This document shows positions 13,287-14,206 of a DNA stretch of 14,206 bases, in pieces. This stretch comes from Boseongicola sp. SB0662_bin_57 (GTDB lineage: Bacteria; Pseudomonadota; Alphaproteobacteria; Rhodobacterales; Rhodobacteraceae), in NCBI GenBank assembly GCA_009839535.1, contig VXPN01000458.1, positions 1-14,206 on the forward strand. Direction: 5' to 3'. How positions within the stretch are numbered: the first letter of the stretch is position 1; each line of letters begins with the position of its first letter. The position numbers and the translations under genes were made by a program. The notes below the pieces were generated by a model. It was not told where the DNA came from. It worked only from the letters and a program-made list of their open reading frames with translations, and made no database searches.

Positions 13287-14204
13287 CTACTCCCCCAGCG
13301 AATCACCCTTCGAGATGCCGGCCCCGGTGGCCCATTCGGCAGCCGGAATCTTGCCGGACCCCGACGGCCGGACACGCTTGACCAGGATCCGTCCGCCAAC
13401 GCACTGAACGGAGATTCCCTCGTCACTGACGTCCATCACGCGCGACGAGATTCCGTCGCCCGCGGCGCGAGCGCAGTCAAAGATTCCAAGTTCCTGTCCG
13501 TTGTGGGTCGTCCAGGCGCCGGGTGCCGGGTTGGTGCCGCGGATCAGGTTGTAGACCTGTTCGACGGGCTTGTTCCAGTCGATGCGGCTGTGCCTCTTCG
13601 TGCAGCGCCTTTCGTATGTCGCTTCCGATTCGTTCGGCACGATGCGTGGCGGACTGCCGGTTCGGAACAGGTCGCAGACCTTGATGACGCTCTCCACGGC
13701 AGACGGGTAGATCTTCTTGAAGTACAGGTCGATGACCGTGTCATCGGGGCCGACCTCGCACTCCCATTGCAAGAGGCTGTCGCCTTCGTCGAGCCCGTCC
13801 GAAGGGTAGAACCAGCTGTACCCGGACCTTGTCGCGCCCATGATGATCGGCCAGTTGACCGCCGACGGTCCGCGATGCAGCGGGAGCAGGGACGGATGAA
13901 AGCAGATCGAGCCGAGCTTCGGCATGTCGCGCGCCGCTTCGGGCACGAAGATGTTGACGAACGCCATGATCATGAGGTCGGCGTTGAATCCCGCGAGCTC
14001 TGCCAGCGCCGTCTCGTCATTGAAGTCGCCTGGCTGCAGCACCGGGAGAGACTTCTCCAGGGCAAGCTCCTTGATCGGGTCGATCGGCTTTCCTTCGCGA
14101 TCGGGTTCGCAATAGACCGCGACGACCTTGTCGCGGCCTTCCTCGAGAATGCGGGCGAGGCAGTCCTTTCCGAACGCCTGCTGGCCCATGACGATCACTC
14201 TCAT
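13287..14204 (-). CDS. Formyltransferase/hydrolase resembling the N-terminal domain of 10-formyltetrahydrofolate dehydrogenase
   Basis: 305 residues, cytoplasmic. The Rossmann-like formyltransferase domain (about 1-200) opens MRVIVMGQQAFGKD and holds the active-site segment SICFHPSLLPLHRG (99-112). His103 and Asp139 (in SDGLDEGD) are 36 residues apart, exactly as His106 and Asp142 in the hydrolase domain of animal FDH (ALDH1L1). Nearby NWPIIMGATRSGYS and PGAWTTHNGQ also follow FDH more closely than methionyl-tRNA formyltransferase. The C-terminal part (about 205-305) is the OB-like formyltransferase C domain. The carrier and aldehyde dehydrogenase domains of FDH are absent. It may transfer or release formyl groups from 10-formyl-THF, or formylate an amine or sugar-amine. 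The ATG lies 2 bases from the window end, so its ribosome binding site cannot be seen. It heads the visible operon. Confidence 0.88.
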   Translation of the reverse strand: MRVIVMGQQAFGKDCLARILEEGRDKVVAVYCEPDREGKPIDPIKELALEKSLPVLQPGDFNDETALAELAGFNADLMIMAFVNIFVPEAARDMPKLGSICFHPSLLPLHRGPSAVNWPIIMGATRSGYSWFYPSDGLDEGDSLLQWECEVGPDDTVIDLYFKKIYPSAVESVIKVCDLFRTGSPPRIVPNESEATYERRCTKRHSRIDWNKPVEQVYNLIRGTNPAPGAWTTHNGQELGIFDCARAAGDGISSRVMDVSDEGISVQCVGGRILVKRVRPSGSGKIPAAEWATGAGISKGDSLGE

Positions 14205-14206
14205 TC

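Noticed and set aside
13223..13426. Long N-terminal extension of the universal stress protein frame
   Set aside because: It runs into the formyltransferase gene and has no family-like residues; the Usp fold begins at about 13222.

Overview
The window looks like a piece of a GC-rich alphaproteobacterial chromosome, probably a marine or soil Rhodobacterales or Rhizobiales relative. This is inferred from gene content: a tripartite tricarboxylate transporter (TTT) operon, a BKACE (DUF849) enzyme, a FadR-type regulator, a YfcG-type glutathione transferase, and G/C-rich codons throughout. No rRNA, tRNA, CRISPR array or insertion sequence was recognised.

Left third (1-4068): a small-molecule catabolism region in partial decay. 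On the minus strand a FadR-type GntR regulator (255-923) reads into a YfcG-type glutathione transferase cut by the window edge (1-240). On the plus strand the C-terminal remnant of a zinc-type alcohol dehydrogenase (about 1009-1266) lies in frame just before an intact DapA-family aldolase/lyase (1303-2238). Next comes a cupin pseudogene (about 2501-2880) with a frameshift and a lost metal-ligand histidine. An intact BKACE-family enzyme (2843-3700, minus) overlaps by 4 bases the stop of an oxidoreductase-like C-terminal fragment (3697-4068, minus).

Middle (4076-7285, plus): a compact two-gene locus with its own strong-looking promoter. The first gene encodes a RecQ-family helicase with a ComF-like phosphoribosyltransferase (PRTase) domain fused to its C-terminus. 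The second starts one base after the first stops and encodes a DprA/SMF-family protein. A PRTase paired with a DprA-like protein recalls the ShosTA toxin-antitoxin/anti-phage pair; here the PRTase is on a helicase. This is the best candidate in the window for an undescribed defence or genome-conflict system.

Right half (7338-14204, minus): a co-directional run read from right to left. It encodes a formyltransferase resembling the hydrolase domain of 10-formyltetrahydrofolate dehydrogenase, a tandem universal stress protein, TctC (periplasmic binding protein), TctB and TctA (membrane subunits), and finally a large P-loop protein resembling zeta-toxin kinases whose start overlaps the tctA stop by 4 bases. 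The transporter should import an unidentified organic acid. The formyltransferase suggests a link to one-carbon or formyl chemistry, but the substrate cannot be read from sequence. The defence-like locus therefore sits between an eroding catabolic region and an intact transporter operon, and converges on the latter with a 52-base gap.
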